This document shows, piece by piece, positions 55,205 through 64,000 of a DNA stretch of 64,000 bases (the stretch's first letter is position 1; every line of letters starts with the position of its first letter). The notes beneath the pieces are model-generated. The model made no database searches, was not told the origin of the DNA, and saw only the letters and a program-made list of their open reading frames with translations. Origin of the DNA: Geothermovivens sp964644845 (lineage in GTDB: Bacteria; Zhuqueibacterota; Zhuqueibacteria; Oleimicrobiales; Geothermoviventaceae); NCBI GenBank assembly GCA_964644845.1, contig CAZXXS010000012.1, positions 87,823 to 151,822 on the forward strand, read 5' to 3'. The position numbers and the translations under genes were made by a program.

Positions 55205-57340
55205 TCAGACGTTTTCGCCAGGGGAATGTTCCAAAGCCCGTTCAGGTTCCCGCGTTTCGTCCTCCGCGGGGCGTGTACGGGCCAAAAGCGTCTCCGCAAG
55301 CAGCGCCAAAAACAGCAGTGCTGACAGGTACGGCCACAGTTCGCGTCCCCGCCGCGTGGCATTCACAAATTGGTCGAGCTTTGCCGACGGCGGGATCACG
55401 TGCGCACCGAGCCGAGCAGCTAGCGCTTTTACGTCTGCCTGTTTCAAGTTTGTCTCGGCTGGCTCCGGATTTACAGCCCAGATGTGAACGAGTTCCCCCC
55501 CTGCGAGCAACTGGTAAACGCCCGGGACATCGGTGTCGTCGTACTGCAGTAGAATTCCCCCACCAACTGCACGTGGCATAAGTTTCACTTCCACTCCGTT
55601 CGGCCGTCGAACGGCGTAGTCATTTTCGAGAGACAGTCGCTGGTCCACCAGTTTCAATCTGTCGCCAACTTTTGAGGGGATCACAGCATTTTGCCCTTTG
55701 CTCCGCCCGTAGATCGGCAAACGCACTACCAGCGGCACGAACAGACCACGCCGGGTCAAATCCGACCAGCTCGTGTCCACACCGGTGGTGAACACGAACA
55801 CTTCGCCCGCGTCAACCGCAGCCTCGTACAACATCGGGCTACCGTCACTGTACGAAAGCACCGGTTGGATCCGGGGCGAAGACAGCGCGTGCAGCACAAC
55901 GTAGAAAGCAGGGCTGGTAATCTGGGCTTTCTTCTCGAACACACCCTGGAACAGCGGGTGCGTCAAATCCACGCGTCCGAGAGTGAGCACCGGGACCGCC
56001 GCGCCCGGGGAGCCCAGCGTTTCTCCCAGCGGCGGTAGACCAAGGGGGCCAAGAAGCTGCTGACTGAGCACACGAGGCTCGACTTGCGGCCCCGGGAAAA
56101 CAACAAGCGTTCCACCCTGGCGGACAAAGCGAACAATTTCCGCCCACCCCACTGCCGGAAGACTGTTCACGTCCACCAGGAAAACGGCGTCAGCGTTCCT
56201 CAAGTCCGCCGTGGCCACTTGAGAGGGAGACTTCACGGTAACGCTGTAGATCCGGTGTTCTGCACCAGGTGGCGCCAGGGCCACAGCCACGGGTTCAGCT
56301 TCACGTCGGGTTCCGGCTACGACAAGAACTTTCAACTTCCCGGGCACTTGAACGGCAAACCAGAACGTGTTGTCCGTCGCCAGGGCATCGTCCTCAACCG
56401 ACACCGCGCCGAACTGCCAGCCCGAAGTCGCCGGAATAACCCGCAGTCGGACGCTTGCTCCCTGCCCTGGCTTCAGCGTCACGGTTGTCTGGTCCACTGG
56501 GCGCCCCTGCCAGCTCAGCTGCACAAGGCGCTCGTCCAGCTTCTCTGTGCCGGTGTTCACCACACGCGCAACAACCTGCACGGCTGCACCGGGTTCCAGA
56601 ATTTGGCTTTCCAGCGTTACTTTCCGGACACCGGCATTCGGAACCGTTCGGGCCGAGACCGGGACCAGAAAGACCTGCCAGTTCCTGAGACGCAACCGCA
56701 GCGTCGAATCCTCCGACGCAAACGGTTGGCCTGCGAAATCCGAAACCACGTACAGCTCTCGCCGGGCGCCGGGGAAACGCGTAAACCAGTCCGCCGCCGA
56801 TTCCACCCCTCCCACCAGGTCCGTGTCGTACGCTCCCCGCGGTTCCTCCGCCCAACGCTCTTTTGCCTTGTTCATTCCCGGGTTGCGTACAGGAAACAGT
56901 TTTGATTTCCAGGCCTTACCTCGCGGTCGCACGACCACGGCCGCGTCGGCCGGACCGAGGGTCGCCAGCACCTGTTCAACACGGTCGCAGGCTTCCTGGA
57001 ACAAACTGCCCCGCGGCGTAGCGACTTGCATGCTGTAGGAGTCGTCCAGAACCAACGCAGCGACGATGCGGGAACCCACCGCCTTCGGATTTACACCGGG
57101 GGGTACCTGAGCGGGGCGCGCGAAAGCAAGCACAGCCAGTGCCACTGCCAGCGTTCGCAGCAGCAACAACAGCCACTCCCGCAGGCGAAAACGCCGGATC
57201 TCGGTTTGCTGCAATTCTTTCAGGAAACGTAGGCTACTGAATGGCAGAATTTTCGCGCGCCGACGGGCAAAGAAGTGAATGAGCAGGGGAAGAGCCACTG
57301 CGGGCAGGGCGTACAGCACCGAAGGGTTCAGAAAAGTCAA
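55205..57340 (-). CDS. BatA-domain and von Willebrand factor A membrane protein
   Basis: About 711 aa. The BatA N-terminal domain (FLNPSVLYALPAVALPLLIH, then AKILPFSSLRFLKE) and a second helix (EWLLLLLRTLAVALAVLAFA) lead to a vWA domain with the MIDAS-type DDSYSM (near residue 100). The remainder is beta-rich with a GATase1-like segment (FVRQGGTLVVFPGP), and a last helix (LSALLFLALLAETLLA). Such proteins are found across Bacteroidota and planctomycetes, often near MoxR ATPases; none is adjacent here. TTG 57340 is 8 nt after GGGAGAGG. Confidence 0.85.
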   Translation of the reverse strand: MTFLNPSVLYALPAVALPLLIHFFARRRAKILPFSSLRFLKELQQTEIRRFRLREWLLLLLRTLAVALAVLAFARPAQVPPGVNPKAVGSRIVAALVLDDSYSMQVATPRGSLFQEACDRVEQVLATLGPADAAVVVRPRGKAWKSKLFPVRNPGMNKAKERWAEEPRGAYDTDLVGGVESAADWFTRFPGARRELYVVSDFAGQPFASEDSTLRLRLRNWQVFLVPVSARTVPNAGVRKVTLESQILEPGAAVQVVARVVNTGTEKLDERLVQLSWQGRPVDQTTVTLKPGQGASVRLRVIPATSGWQFGAVSVEDDALATDNTFWFAVQVPGKLKVLVVAGTRREAEPVAVALAPPGAEHRIYSVTVKSPSQVATADLRNADAVFLVDVNSLPAVGWAEIVRFVRQGGTLVVFPGPQVEPRVLSQQLLGPLGLPPLGETLGSPGAAVPVLTLGRVDLTHPLFQGVFEKKAQITSPAFYVVLHALSSPRIQPVLSYSDGSPMLYEAAVDAGEVFVFTTGVDTSWSDLTRRGLFVPLVVRLPIYGRSKGQNAVIPSKVGDRLKLVDQRLSLENDYAVRRPNGVEVKLMPRAVGGGILLQYDDTDVPGVYQLLAGGELVHIWAVNPEPAETNLKQADVKALAARLGAHVIPPSAKLDQFVNATRRGRELWPYLSALLFLALLAETLLARTRPAEDETREPERALEHSPGENV

Positions 57341-57443
57341 GACCGAACCTCTCCCGGGAAAGATCTCCGCAAAACGTCTACGTTGGGGAGACAGACGATG
57401 AGACGCACCGGCCGGCTGCAAATCGGTCGGACTCCAAGGCTCG

Positions 57444-58247
57444 TCACGCCTCCTCCTTCCGCCACCACTTCACGATTTTCTCGCGCAGGCCCGTTTTTTT
57501 CCTCCCAGACGCCTCGAGTGGCAATGGCTGAGGGGGCTCCAGCACTTCCCCACGCAACACGCGCACCTGGTTGTCGTGGAAAAGCATTTTGGCCCACTCT
57601 TCCCCGAGGCGTTCCGCCACCAGCTCGTAGGCACGCCGCAACTTCGGCGGACGTCCCTGGGTGTCGTGAGCGTCGCTGGCCACAAAGTGCACCAGATGGG
57701 CGTCCAGAAGCTTCCAGGCTGTTTCCTTCACAGTGGTTCCAAATCGCCCCGTCAAACTCCCGGCGTTCACCTGCAGCAGAGAGCCGCGCTGTACAAATTC
57801 GGCCGCGCGCTCGGGCCTTCCGATGATGCCCGCATTCCGCTCAGGATGCGCAATGATCGGCGTCCGCTCTTCCATCATGACCTGGAAAAAATGTTCGGCC
57901 GCAAAAACCGGGATGCCCTGCATCGGGAACTCGATCAGGAAATACCTGCCGTTGCCACCAAGAGTTGCAATCCGGTGATTCAAATCAATTTCTGGCTCGA
58001 TGTAAATCTCAGAGCCAAGGTGCAACTTGACTGGCAAGCCCTTCGCTTCAACTGCGCTTTTCAGCTCTTCGAAGCGGGTCAGGATTTCCTTTTCCCGCTG
58101 AAATTCCAGATTGCTCAAAATGTGCGGCGTAGCGACGATCTCCGTGATGCCGTCTTCAGCCGCAATCTCGAGCATTTCTAAGCTGACTTGCAGAGACCCC
58201 GGGCCGTCGTCGACCTGAGGAATGATGTGGGCGTGGATGTCAATCAA
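57444..58247 (-). CDS. CpsB/CapC-type PHP-domain tyrosine phosphatase
   Basis: A 267-aa PHP-domain protein. Metal ligands appear in DIHAHIIPQVDDGP, EIVATPHIL, PIIAHPERN and FVASDAHD. The family dephosphorylates bacterial tyrosine kinases controlling capsule length (CpsB, YwqE). The Wzz-like protein in this window lacks a kinase domain, so a separate BY-kinase would be expected elsewhere. TTG 58247 is the chosen start with only a weak ribosome site. The C terminus is a basic amphipathic tail (KKTGLREKIVKWWRKEE) that might touch membrane. Confidence 0.9.
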   Translation of the reverse strand: MIDIHAHIIPQVDDGPGSLQVSLEMLEIAAEDGITEIVATPHILSNLEFQREKEILTRFEELKSAVEAKGLPVKLHLGSEIYIEPEIDLNHRIATLGGNGRYFLIEFPMQGIPVFAAEHFFQVMMEERTPIIAHPERNAGIIGRPERAAEFVQRGSLLQVNAGSLTGRFGTTVKETAWKLLDAHLVHFVASDAHDTQGRPPKLRRAYELVAERLGEEWAKMLFHDNQVRVLRGEVLEPPQPLPLEASGRKKTGLREKIVKWWRKEEA

Positions 58248-58283
58248 AATCGGAGCACCTCTGCGGTTCGAAGAAACGCTGGG

Positions 58284-59042
58284 TTACGCCGGTTGGGCTT
58301 CCTTCCAGTGGATTGCCTGGGCGAACTCCCTCAGAAGCCGCTGTCCCCCCTTTCCCTCAAGAACATTTCCGGTGACGACAAAGCGAGCACCCGACCGCAC
58401 TTTCCGGTGTGCTTCTTCCGGTGTACGAATCCCACCGCCTACGATGACCGGAATTGACACGTAGTCGGCCACTTCGCGCACCATTTCGTCCGGTACCGGA
58501 TACTGGGCGCCACTCCCAGCTTCCAGGTACACCAGTTTCATCCCGAGGTACTCAGCCGCAAGCGCGTGGGCTTTAGCGATGTCCGGTTTGTGTCGCGGAA
58601 TCGGCAGTGTGTTGCTCATGAACTCGGCGCTGGTCATTCGTCCCGACTCCACCAGGATGTAACCGGTGGCGATCGGTTCGATGCCGACCTCCTTAATCAA
58701 CGGAGCGGAGACCACCTGGTCGCCGATCAGGTGCGTAGCATTCCGCCCACTGACCAGGGACAAGAAGAGAATGGCATCCGCGTAACTGCACACCTGCCGC
58801 GGGCTCCCCGGGAAGATGATCACCGGGACCGAGGCCACCTCAGCTACGGCCTCCACGGTCTCGTCGAAACGGTTGGTCAACAAAAGGCTGCCGCCCACCA
58901 GCAGAGCATCCGCCCCTGCTTCCTGCGCGGCAACCGCCATTTCCTTCGTCTCAGCTGGCTGTTGCTTGTCTGGGTCCAGTAAAACCAGGTACCCCGCACC
59001 CTTTGCCTCAGCCACGGCCAGCAGATCGTCGTAAACCGCCAC
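58284..59042 (-). CDS. Geranylgeranylglyceryl phosphate synthase family protein (group II)
   Basis: A 252-aa TIM-barrel prenyltransferase. It has YLVLLDPDKQQ at strand 1, ADALLVGGSLLL, IFPGSPRQVCSYADAILFLSLVSGRN, KLVYLEAGSGAQYPVPDEMV and IPVIVGGGIRTPEEA, the GGGPS signatures. In archaea it makes the first ether bond of membrane lipids from sn-glycerol-1-phosphate; FCB bacteria carry group II versions of less clear physiology. No G1P dehydrogenase lies in the window. GTG 59042. Confidence 0.92.
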   Translation of the reverse strand: MAVYDDLLAVAEAKGAGYLVLLDPDKQQPAETKEMAVAAQEAGADALLVGGSLLLTNRFDETVEAVAEVASVPVIIFPGSPRQVCSYADAILFLSLVSGRNATHLIGDQVVSAPLIKEVGIEPIATGYILVESGRMTSAEFMSNTLPIPRHKPDIAKAHALAAEYLGMKLVYLEAGSGAQYPVPDEMVREVADYVSIPVIVGGGIRTPEEAHRKVRSGARFVVTGNVLEGKGGQRLLREFAQAIHWKEAQPA

Positions 59043-59071
59043 CGCTGCGTCCCGACTCCCTGGTTCGTTGC

Positions 59072-61723
59072 CTACTTCGCCCGAAGCGCCTCCTGAACGA
59101 TGCCTGGAACCGCTCTCAGAACCTCACCAAGCTTCTCGATTTGTCTTACGCCAGCTTGAGCCATGTGCGGACGCCCTCCACCTCCGCCACCCGCTACGGC
59201 AGCGGCTTTGCGAACGATCAGGTCCGCACGCACGCCCTTTGCCACGAGGTCCTGTGTCACAACACACACAAGGGAAGCCTTGCCATCAATTACCGTCGCC
59301 AGCACGCCCACACCCGAGCCAATCTCCGCCCGCAACAAATCAGCCAGGTGCTTCAGCTCGTCCACGTCCGCCGCTTCGGCCTTGGCACTGACCACGCGTA
59401 CACCGTCCACCTGCACAGCCGACTGCAACCACTGTTTCACCTGGTCCCTGCCGCCGCCCATCCGGACCTCGCGCAGGCGTTTTTCGAGTTCCCGTCGCTC
59501 CTCCAGGAGTGCCTTCACCCGTTCCACCAATTCCTCGCGGCGGGAGTTGAGGAGCTGCTGCAACGCATCCAGCCGCTTCTCATCCTCGACGATCACCTCG
59601 TGCGCCACCAACCCTGTGACAGCTTCGATCCGCCTCACCCCTGCCGCTACCGCAGACTCCGAAACAATGTGGAAGTAGCCAATTTCACCCGTGGCGCGCA
59701 CGTGGGTTCCACCGCAGAGCTCGCGAGAGTAGTCGTCCACCTCCACAATCCGGACCTGATCGCCGTACTTTTCACCGAAAAGCGCCACGGCACCCCGACG
59801 TTTGGCCTCGTCGAACGGAACAATCTCCCAGCGCACTGGGTAGTTGGCCACAATCGCCTCATTCACCATTCGTTCGATCGCTTCCAGCTCCCCCGGCTTC
59901 ACCTTTTCGAAGTGGTTGAAGTCGAAACGCAGGTAGCGGGGGTGCACCAGCGAACCCGATTGTTGAGCGTGTTCGCCGAGGATGGTCCTGAGCGCCTTGT
60001 GCAACAGGTGGGTGGCTGTGTGGTTACGCTCGGTAGCGCGCCGCCTCTCCACGTCGATTCTCGCCACCACCATCTTGCCGACCAAGCTGGTCAGGTCTTC
60101 TTCCGCAGCGCCCTCAACGAAATGCAGGTAGCGGTCGCCGGTCTTCTGGGTGTCCGCCACGCGGTACTCGCGACCATCGGCAATTAGCACACCCGTGTCG
60201 CCTACCTGACCACCGCTCTCAGCGTAGAACGGCGTTTCCTCGAGGACCACCTTGTTGCCCAGTACAGCCAGAACTTTGGTCTCGGTCTCGTCCTTCGTGT
60301 ATCCCACAAACCGCGTCGGCGGAATGTCGGAGCTGATCTCGGTGGCTGCCTCGGCTGCCGCGGCTTCGAACGTCGAGGCCTTTTGCGAACGCTCCCGCTG
60401 CTCAGCCATCAGGCGGTTGAAGCCTTCTTCGTCCACCGTCAGACCCCGCTCTCGGGCCATCAGCTGCGTTAGGTCGAGCGGGAAACCGTACGTGTCGTGC
60501 AGGAGGAAAGCCACGTCGCCAGGGAAAACCTTCTCGCCGGAAGCCAGCAACGCTGCGGCTTTCTGCTCAAAAATCTCGAGCCCGCGGTCAAGCGTACGTC
60601 CGAAGCTTTCCTCTTCGGTTTTGATCACCCGTTCGATCAGTTCCTGGCGTTCCCGAATTTCGGGGTAAAAATCGCCCATCACGTCGGCCACAGGCTGAAC
60701 CAGGCGAAAGATGAAGGGTTCGTGCATGTCCAGAACGCGCCCAAAGCGGGCAGCGCGACGAAGGATGCGCCTCAGCACGTAGCCGCGTCCCTCATTCGAA
60801 GGCAGAGCACCGTCCGCGATGGCGAAACTCAGAGCACGAATGTGGTCCGCCAGGACGCGGAAGGCCACATCCGGTTCCCCGAATCCACCGGTGTACCCCT
60901 TGCCCGTGAGCTCTTCGATCCGGCGAATGATCGGTTGAAACAAGTCAGTGTCGTAGTTACTTGCCTTGCCCTGCAGAACAGCTACCAGGCGCTCGAGGCC
61001 GGCCCCCGTGTCCACGTGTTTCGCTGGCAGCTCATGCAGGTCTCCGTTTTCATCCCGGTTGTACTGAATGAACACCAGGTTCCACAATTCGATGAACCGG
61101 GCACAACCACCGTTCACCTGGCAGACGTGGTTCGGGTCGTCCTTCTTGTCGCAGTACTCCGGCCCGCGGTCGATGTGGATTTCCGTGCACGGACCGCAGG
61201 GGCCGGTCGCACCCATCTCCCAGAAGTTGTCTTTGTGGCCAAAGCGCAGTACCCGCTCCGGGGGCAAATCTGTGACCTCAGGCCACAACGCAGCGGCTTC
61301 GTCGTCCTCCTCGAACACTGTGGCCCAGAGGGCGTCTTTCGGCAAGCCCCACACCTCCGTCAGCAGCTCCCAGGCCCACTGGATGGCCTCGCGCTTGTAG
61401 TAGTCGCCAAAGGACCAGTTACCAAGCATCTCAAAGAAGGTGTGGTGGTAGGTGTCGCGCCCCACCTCTTCCAGGTCGTTGTGTTTGCCCGAAACGCGGA
61501 TGCACTTCTGGACATCGGCGGCTCGCTTGTAGGGACGACTGCCGATCCCCAGAAACACGTCCTTGAACTGATTCATCCCTGCGTTCGTGAACAGGAGAGT
61601 GGGGTCGTCCTGAGGCACAACGGGTGCGCTCGGCACGATGGTGTGACCGTGCCGCCGAAAGAACTCGAGAAAAGAAGAACGAACCTCTGCCGCTGTCATT
61701 TGCTTGGATTTCGTTGTCGTCAT
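59072..61723 (-). CDS. alaS: Alanyl-tRNA synthetase
   Basis: An 883-aa class II synthetase. The catalytic domain opens AAEVRSSFLEFFRRHGH, with NAGMNQFKDVFLG and VWNLVFIQYN-type motifs; the editing domain carries HTATHLLHKALR and ELCGGTHVRATGEIG (zinc ligands); a C-Ala domain with GGGGGGRPHMAQAG ends it. ATG 61723 overlaps the recX stop (ATGA); a longer frame lacks support. The recA-recX-alaS order is also found in proteobacteria. Confidence 0.96.
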   Translation of the reverse strand: MTTTKSKQMTAAEVRSSFLEFFRRHGHTIVPSAPVVPQDDPTLLFTNAGMNQFKDVFLGIGSRPYKRAADVQKCIRVSGKHNDLEEVGRDTYHHTFFEMLGNWSFGDYYKREAIQWAWELLTEVWGLPKDALWATVFEEDDEAAALWPEVTDLPPERVLRFGHKDNFWEMGATGPCGPCTEIHIDRGPEYCDKKDDPNHVCQVNGGCARFIELWNLVFIQYNRDENGDLHELPAKHVDTGAGLERLVAVLQGKASNYDTDLFQPIIRRIEELTGKGYTGGFGEPDVAFRVLADHIRALSFAIADGALPSNEGRGYVLRRILRRAARFGRVLDMHEPFIFRLVQPVADVMGDFYPEIRERQELIERVIKTEEESFGRTLDRGLEIFEQKAAALLASGEKVFPGDVAFLLHDTYGFPLDLTQLMARERGLTVDEEGFNRLMAEQRERSQKASTFEAAAAEAATEISSDIPPTRFVGYTKDETETKVLAVLGNKVVLEETPFYAESGGQVGDTGVLIADGREYRVADTQKTGDRYLHFVEGAAEEDLTSLVGKMVVARIDVERRRATERNHTATHLLHKALRTILGEHAQQSGSLVHPRYLRFDFNHFEKVKPGELEAIERMVNEAIVANYPVRWEIVPFDEAKRRGAVALFGEKYGDQVRIVEVDDYSRELCGGTHVRATGEIGYFHIVSESAVAAGVRRIEAVTGLVAHEVIVEDEKRLDALQQLLNSRREELVERVKALLEERRELEKRLREVRMGGGRDQVKQWLQSAVQVDGVRVVSAKAEAADVDELKHLADLLRAEIGSGVGVLATVIDGKASLVCVVTQDLVAKGVRADLIVRKAAAVAGGGGGGRPHMAQAGVRQIEKLGEVLRAVPGIVQEALRAK

Positions 61724-62397
61724 GGTCGCTCGTCGTCGCTCGCTTGAGTGTCCTGGGATTGGAGGTTCTGCCACTGTTCGAGAACATCTGAAATGATTTC
61801 CCAGCCAAAACCGCGTCTGGCCAGGAAATCAGCCACACGTTTCTTCACTTTGCATTCGCCGAGCTCATTTCGGTAACGCCGCATCCTAGCCCGTGCCAAC
61901 TCCAGTGCCAGTGTCCGCTCATCTCGCTCCCTGTAAGCCGCTTCAACCGCTTCTGCCACGATTGCGTCTGCGAGCCCCTTGTTCCGCAGTCGCCACTCAA
62001 GCTCGCGCCGGCCCACAGGATGCGTGGCCAGCTGAGACCGCGCGAAGTTGACTGCAAACCGCCTGTCATTCAGGTAGCCTTGATTGCGAAGCTTGGCCAC
62101 TGTCTGCTCGATCACATCCGGGCCAAAACCGATTTCCTTCAGCCGCGTCCGCATCTCGTGCTCGCTCCGGTCGCGGGTAGCGAGCAGTCGGTAAGCGCGC
62201 TCACGGGCTTTCCGACGTTCGCTCTCGGCGCGGACCCGCGCGAGACCGTCGTCGTCGAGCTCAGCCCCCTCGTACAGTTGAAATTCGACCAGCAGATCGG
62301 CATCCACGCCGAACGCAAATTCGCCGTCTACGAAAATCGACAAACGATTTTTCCGATGCTTCTGCGGTTCGATCCGCGTGATTCGGTGAGTAGCCAT
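61720..62397 (-). CDS. recX: RecA regulator RecX
   Basis: A 225-aa RecX-family protein, made of three-helix repeats: RAYRLLATRDRSEHEMRTRL, FARSQLATHPVGRRELEWRL and KKRVADFLARRGFGWEII. An N-terminal extension (ITRIEPQKHRKNRLSIFVDG) precedes them as in many non-enteric RecX proteins. It binds inside the RecA filament and limits it. It lies 44 nt downstream of recA and is coupled to alaS. Confidence 0.9.
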   Translation of the reverse strand: MATHRITRIEPQKHRKNRLSIFVDGEFAFGVDADLLVEFQLYEGAELDDDGLARVRAESERRKARERAYRLLATRDRSEHEMRTRLKEIGFGPDVIEQTVAKLRNQGYLNDRRFAVNFARSQLATHPVGRRELEWRLRNKGLADAIVAEAVEAAYRERDERTLALELARARMRRYRNELGECKVKKRVADFLARRGFGWEIISDVLEQWQNLQSQDTQASDDERP

Positions 62398-62441
62398 CAC
62401 AGGGCCCGTCGCCTACCGTCTCGCCTGGCCGGGAGCTGGCC

Positions 62442-63488
62442 TTACGCCTTCGCCGGCGCTTCCTCTTTCTCGGCCACCTCTTCCTCGGGTAACAAACCGA
62501 GAGCTTTGCGCACTTTGAACTCGATTTCGTTCAGAAGTTCAGGATTTTCCTCCAGGTAGCGGCGCACATTCTCCCGACCCTGACCGAGACGCTCTTCGCC
62601 GTACGAATACCAGGTTCCGCTCTTCTGAACGATGTTGTGCTCGACCGCCTGGTCCAGCAGGTCGCCAACTTTCGAAATGCCTTTACCAAACATGATGTCG
62701 AACGTTACCTGGCGAAAAGGCGGCGCCAGCTTGTTCTTCACAACCTTCACGATCGTACGGTTGCCCAGCACCCGGTCGCCGTCCTTGATCGACGCAATCC
62801 TGCGGATGTCGAGACGCACCGAGGCGTAGAACTTCAGAGCTCGGCCGCCGGTGGTTGTCTCCGAGGGCCCAAACATGACCCCGATTTTCTCGCGGATCTG
62901 GTTGATGAAAATAACGCACGTGTTGGACTTGGAAATGGCGCCGGCCAGTTTGCGCATGGCCTGCGACATCAGACGTGCCTGCAAGCCCATCTGGGCATCA
63001 CCCATGTCGCCTTCGATCTCCGCGCGTGGCACCAAAGCGGCCACCGAATCCACCACAATCACGTCCAGGGCGCCGCTGCGCACCAGGGTTTCGGCAATTT
63101 CCAGGGCCTGTTCCCCTGTGTCTGGCTGGCTTACGAGCAGGTTCTCGATGTCCACACCGAGTGCCTTCGCGTAGGTGGCGTCCAGCGCGTGCTCGGCATC
63201 GATGAAGGCTGCCAGTCCCCCTTGTTTTTGGGCCTCAGCAATGATGTGCAGTGCGAGGGTCGTCTTGCCCGAGCTTTCCGGTCCGTAGATTTCCACAATG
63301 CGGCCCCGCGGCACGCCTCCGATGCCCAACGCAGCGTCCAGGGAGATCGATCCCGTGGGGATGACATCCACCTTCACTCTGGCCCGGCCGTCCCCAAGCC
63401 GCATGATCGAACCCTTACCAAACTGGCGGTCAATCTGCGCCAGCGCCAGCTCGAGGGCTCTTTCTTTTTCGCTTTTTTCTGAGGCCAT
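62442..63488 (-). CDS. recA: Recombinase RecA
   Basis: A 348-aa RecA. Walker A is GPESSGKTTLALH, Walker B LDVIVVDSVAAL, followed by the L1/L2 loop region MSQAMRKLAGAISKSNTCVIF and FGPSETTTGG, and the C-terminal domain with an acidic tail. Length and motifs are canonical. ATG 63488 follows GGAAGGCGGGAAG. It catalyses strand exchange and LexA self-cleavage; I see no obvious SOS box in the short gap to thpR. Confidence 0.97.
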   Translation of the reverse strand: MASEKSEKERALELALAQIDRQFGKGSIMRLGDGRARVKVDVIPTGSISLDAALGIGGVPRGRIVEIYGPESSGKTTLALHIIAEAQKQGGLAAFIDAEHALDATYAKALGVDIENLLVSQPDTGEQALEIAETLVRSGALDVIVVDSVAALVPRAEIEGDMGDAQMGLQARLMSQAMRKLAGAISKSNTCVIFINQIREKIGVMFGPSETTTGGRALKFYASVRLDIRRIASIKDGDRVLGNRTIVKVVKNKLAPPFRQVTFDIMFGKGISKVGDLLDQAVEHNIVQKSGTWYSYGEERLGQGRENVRRYLEENPELLNEIEFKVRKALGLLPEEEVAEKEEAPAKA

Positions 63489-63503
63489 CTTCCCGCCTTC
63501 CAA

Positions 63504-64000
63504 TTAGTCAATTGAAATCTTCGCCAACGGCGTGTACACGGCTCCCGTGGGTTTCAGATCACTCTTCATTACAACGATCTCCGCAACCTCAAAGGTTCCC
63601 AGAGCAACCTCTCGATTCCGCAAATCTTCACACACGGGACGCACACCGCCGATCGCCTTCACGCGACCAAGTGTGAGGTGGGGTTTGAACGCTCGTTTTT
63701 CGCGCTCAAAACCCAGTTTCTCCAGCTCCTTGTCCAAACGGGCCTGAATCTCTGCCAGGCGATTCTTTTCGTCTTCTACCCCAACCCAGAGCACGCGGGG
63801 GCTACCCCAACTGGGGAAGGCTCCTGTGCCCACCACGGTCAACCGCGGCTGTTTTTCTCCAGCAACAGCGGTTTTCACCGCTTCCGCGATTGCTTCGATC
63901 TGCCTCTCGTCCACATTGCCGAGAAACTTGAGCGTTACGTGCAATCCTTCAGGTCGTGTCCAGCTAACCCTTGCTCCGTACCGACGCAGGTCACTTTGCA
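63504..64000 (-). CDS. thpR: RNA 2',3'-cyclic phosphodiesterase (ThpR/LigT), 5' end outside window
   Basis: The frame is open to the right edge, giving about 164 C-terminal residues of a protein of about 185. Both catalytic HxTx motifs are present: LHVTLKFLG (preceded by RRYGARVSWTRPEG, typical of ThpR) and FKPHLTLGR. It hydrolyses 2',3'-cyclic phosphate ends. The gene ends 15 nt before recA. A TTG at 63944 is not the true start because homology continues upstream of it. Confidence 0.9.
   Translation of the reverse strand, partial: QSDLRRYGARVSWTRPEGLHVTLKFLGNVDERQIEAIAEAVKTAVAGEKQPRLTVVGTGAFPSWGSPRVLWVGVEDEKNRLAEIQARLDKELEKLGFEREKRAFKPHLTLGRVKAIGGVRPVCEDLRNREVALGTFEVAEIVVMKSDLKPTGAVYTPLAKISID

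Overview
The window looks like chromosomal DNA from an uncultivated or little-studied bacterium of the FCB superphylum, with KSB1/Calditrichota-like lineages as the best guess. The reasons are: a secreted M23 peptidase ending in a YPNPFN-type FlgD/T9SS-like C-terminal tail (31190-33391); a bacterial group-II-type geranylgeranylglyceryl phosphate synthase (58284-59042); a BatA-domain von Willebrand protein; and a PorZ-like propeller protein. Initiation sites are sigma-70 like, Shine-Dalgarno sites are strong, GTG and TTG starts are common, and neighbouring genes often overlap as ATGA, GTGA or TGATG. No transposase, prophage, CRISPR array or rRNA was seen. The phylum call is inference.

Layout. 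1-3930: the 3' end of an unidentified gene, transketolase, then a stable-RNA cluster on the minus strand (two lysine tRNAs and tmRNA). 3931-25333: a long minus-strand surface-polysaccharide region. It encodes Wza, Wzz, Wzy and Wzx homologues, a polyprenyl-phosphate sugar-1-phosphate transferase and glycosyltransferases. It also carries what looks like a complete WbpA-WbpB-WbpE-WbpD route to UDP-2,3-diacetamido-glucuronic acid, dTDP-sugar enzymes (RfbB and an RmlC-like cupin) and a polysaccharide deacetylase lipoprotein. Seryl-tRNA synthetase, a class II aldolase, an NhaC antiporter, a phosphodiesterase and a DPM1-like glycosyltransferase follow downstream on the same strand. 25433-27740: an overlapping trio of DUF763, MJ0936-like phosphodiesterase and DUF429 genes.

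27962-37237 is the only plus-strand island: NAD synthetase, an anchored propeller-like protein, the secreted M23 peptidase, and a serine-biosynthesis set (SerB-like HAD phosphatase, class V aminotransferase, SerA). A structured candidate leader precedes serA.

37700-64000 is again minus strand. It holds RNase R; a lipoprotein coupled to a five-cysteine mini-protein; a phosphohexomutase; a translation/termination cluster (rho, rpmE, DUF1385, prfA, prmC); an orphan UgpC/MsmX-type ABC ATPase; an NtrC-type regulator coupled to a PorZ-like propeller protein and folC; hflX; a BatA/vWA membrane protein; a CpsB-type PHP phosphatase; GGGP synthase; and the thpR-recA-recX-alaS operon, with thpR running off the right edge. 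The phosphohexomutase (sugar precursors) and the CpsB phosphatase may serve the polysaccharide locus functionally, though they sit apart from it.
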